Part shown: positions 56,688 to 56,866 of the stretch, one piece after another
Position numbering within the stretch: position 1 is the stretch's first letter
How the letters are laid out: each line of letters opens with the position of its first letter
Source: Perkinsus chesapeaki
Lineage: Eukaryota; Perkinsozoa; Perkinsida; Perkinsidae
NCBI GenBank assembly: GCA_013115145.1
Contig: JAAPAO010000183.1
Span: 1-56,866, forward strand
Direction of reading: 5' to 3'
Length of the DNA stretch: 56,866 bases
Notes under the pieces: model-generated
The model's database searches: none
Told to the model about the DNA's origin: nothing
The model's input: only the letters and a program-made list of their open reading frames with translations
Program-made: the position numbers and the translations under genes

Positions 56688-56866
56688 CTGAGAGAGAACG
56701 TGTTTATGCTCAAATTCGAAATTCACGTCCCTATCTGATCGCTGTTGCCTCAATTCTCCTCCGTATCAGAATTCCTATCAAAGTAGTACCATATCCTATC
56801 AAACTCCTTTCTATTATATCTCCTCCTCCGTATCACTAGTAACATATTTCCTATCAAACTCCTTTC

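Overview
The window looks like nuclear DNA of a protist, most consistent with a perkinsozoan alveolate such as Perkinsus. This is inference. The supporting signs are many very short GT-AG introns (about 39-50 nt), large families of secreted proteins, long one-sided runs of genes, and zinc-type S1/P1 nucleases beginning with a mature Trp. Every cellular gene that I can name lies on the minus strand.

Region by region. (1) 2-13560 is a tandem array of seven intronless S1/P1-type secreted nucleases, one of them decayed. (2) 13703-19321 is a complete BEL/Pao-like LTR retrotransposon with two LTRs that look identical, inserted 142 bp upstream of the seventh nuclease. (3) About 21.4-26.9 kb is a multi-exon GH20 beta-hexosaminidase-like gene whose catalytic Asp-Glu pair is changed to Asn-Gly. 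(4) 26.9-31.3 kb is mostly relic DNA: a possible integrase fragment, tRNA-like fragments, an orphan first exon of the acetyltransferase family and a possible small secreted ORF. (5) 31323-32306 is an eighth nuclease, whose tail looks like a GPI-anchor signal. (6) 32453-38142 is a 14-exon Deg/HtrA-type serine protease with a PIF/Harbinger transposase relic in one intron. (7) 39.9-50.8 kb holds five genes of a GNAT-like acetyltransferase family with hydrophobic N-termini. One encodes two GNAT domains in tandem and one carries a Tc1/mariner-type MITE in its last intron. Between them are a possible small secreted-protein gene, a 27-bp tandem repeat and an assembly gap. (8) About 51.4 kb to the right edge is PIG-T (GPI16), a subunit of the GPI transamidase.

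How the parts fit: the nucleases, the GH20-like protein, the Deg protease and the GNAT-like proteins all start with a signal-like hydrophobic segment, so the window is a cluster of secretory-pathway genes. This would suit a cell that digests or modifies external material, although that role is inferred. PIG-T would supply the machinery needed by the one nuclease with a GPI-like tail. Exon joins were worked out by hand from family motifs, GT-AG sites and phase. Where all phases agree and the total is a multiple of three (Deg protease and the GNAT genes) I am fairly confident. The ends of the GH20 gene and the middle of PIG-T are incomplete.
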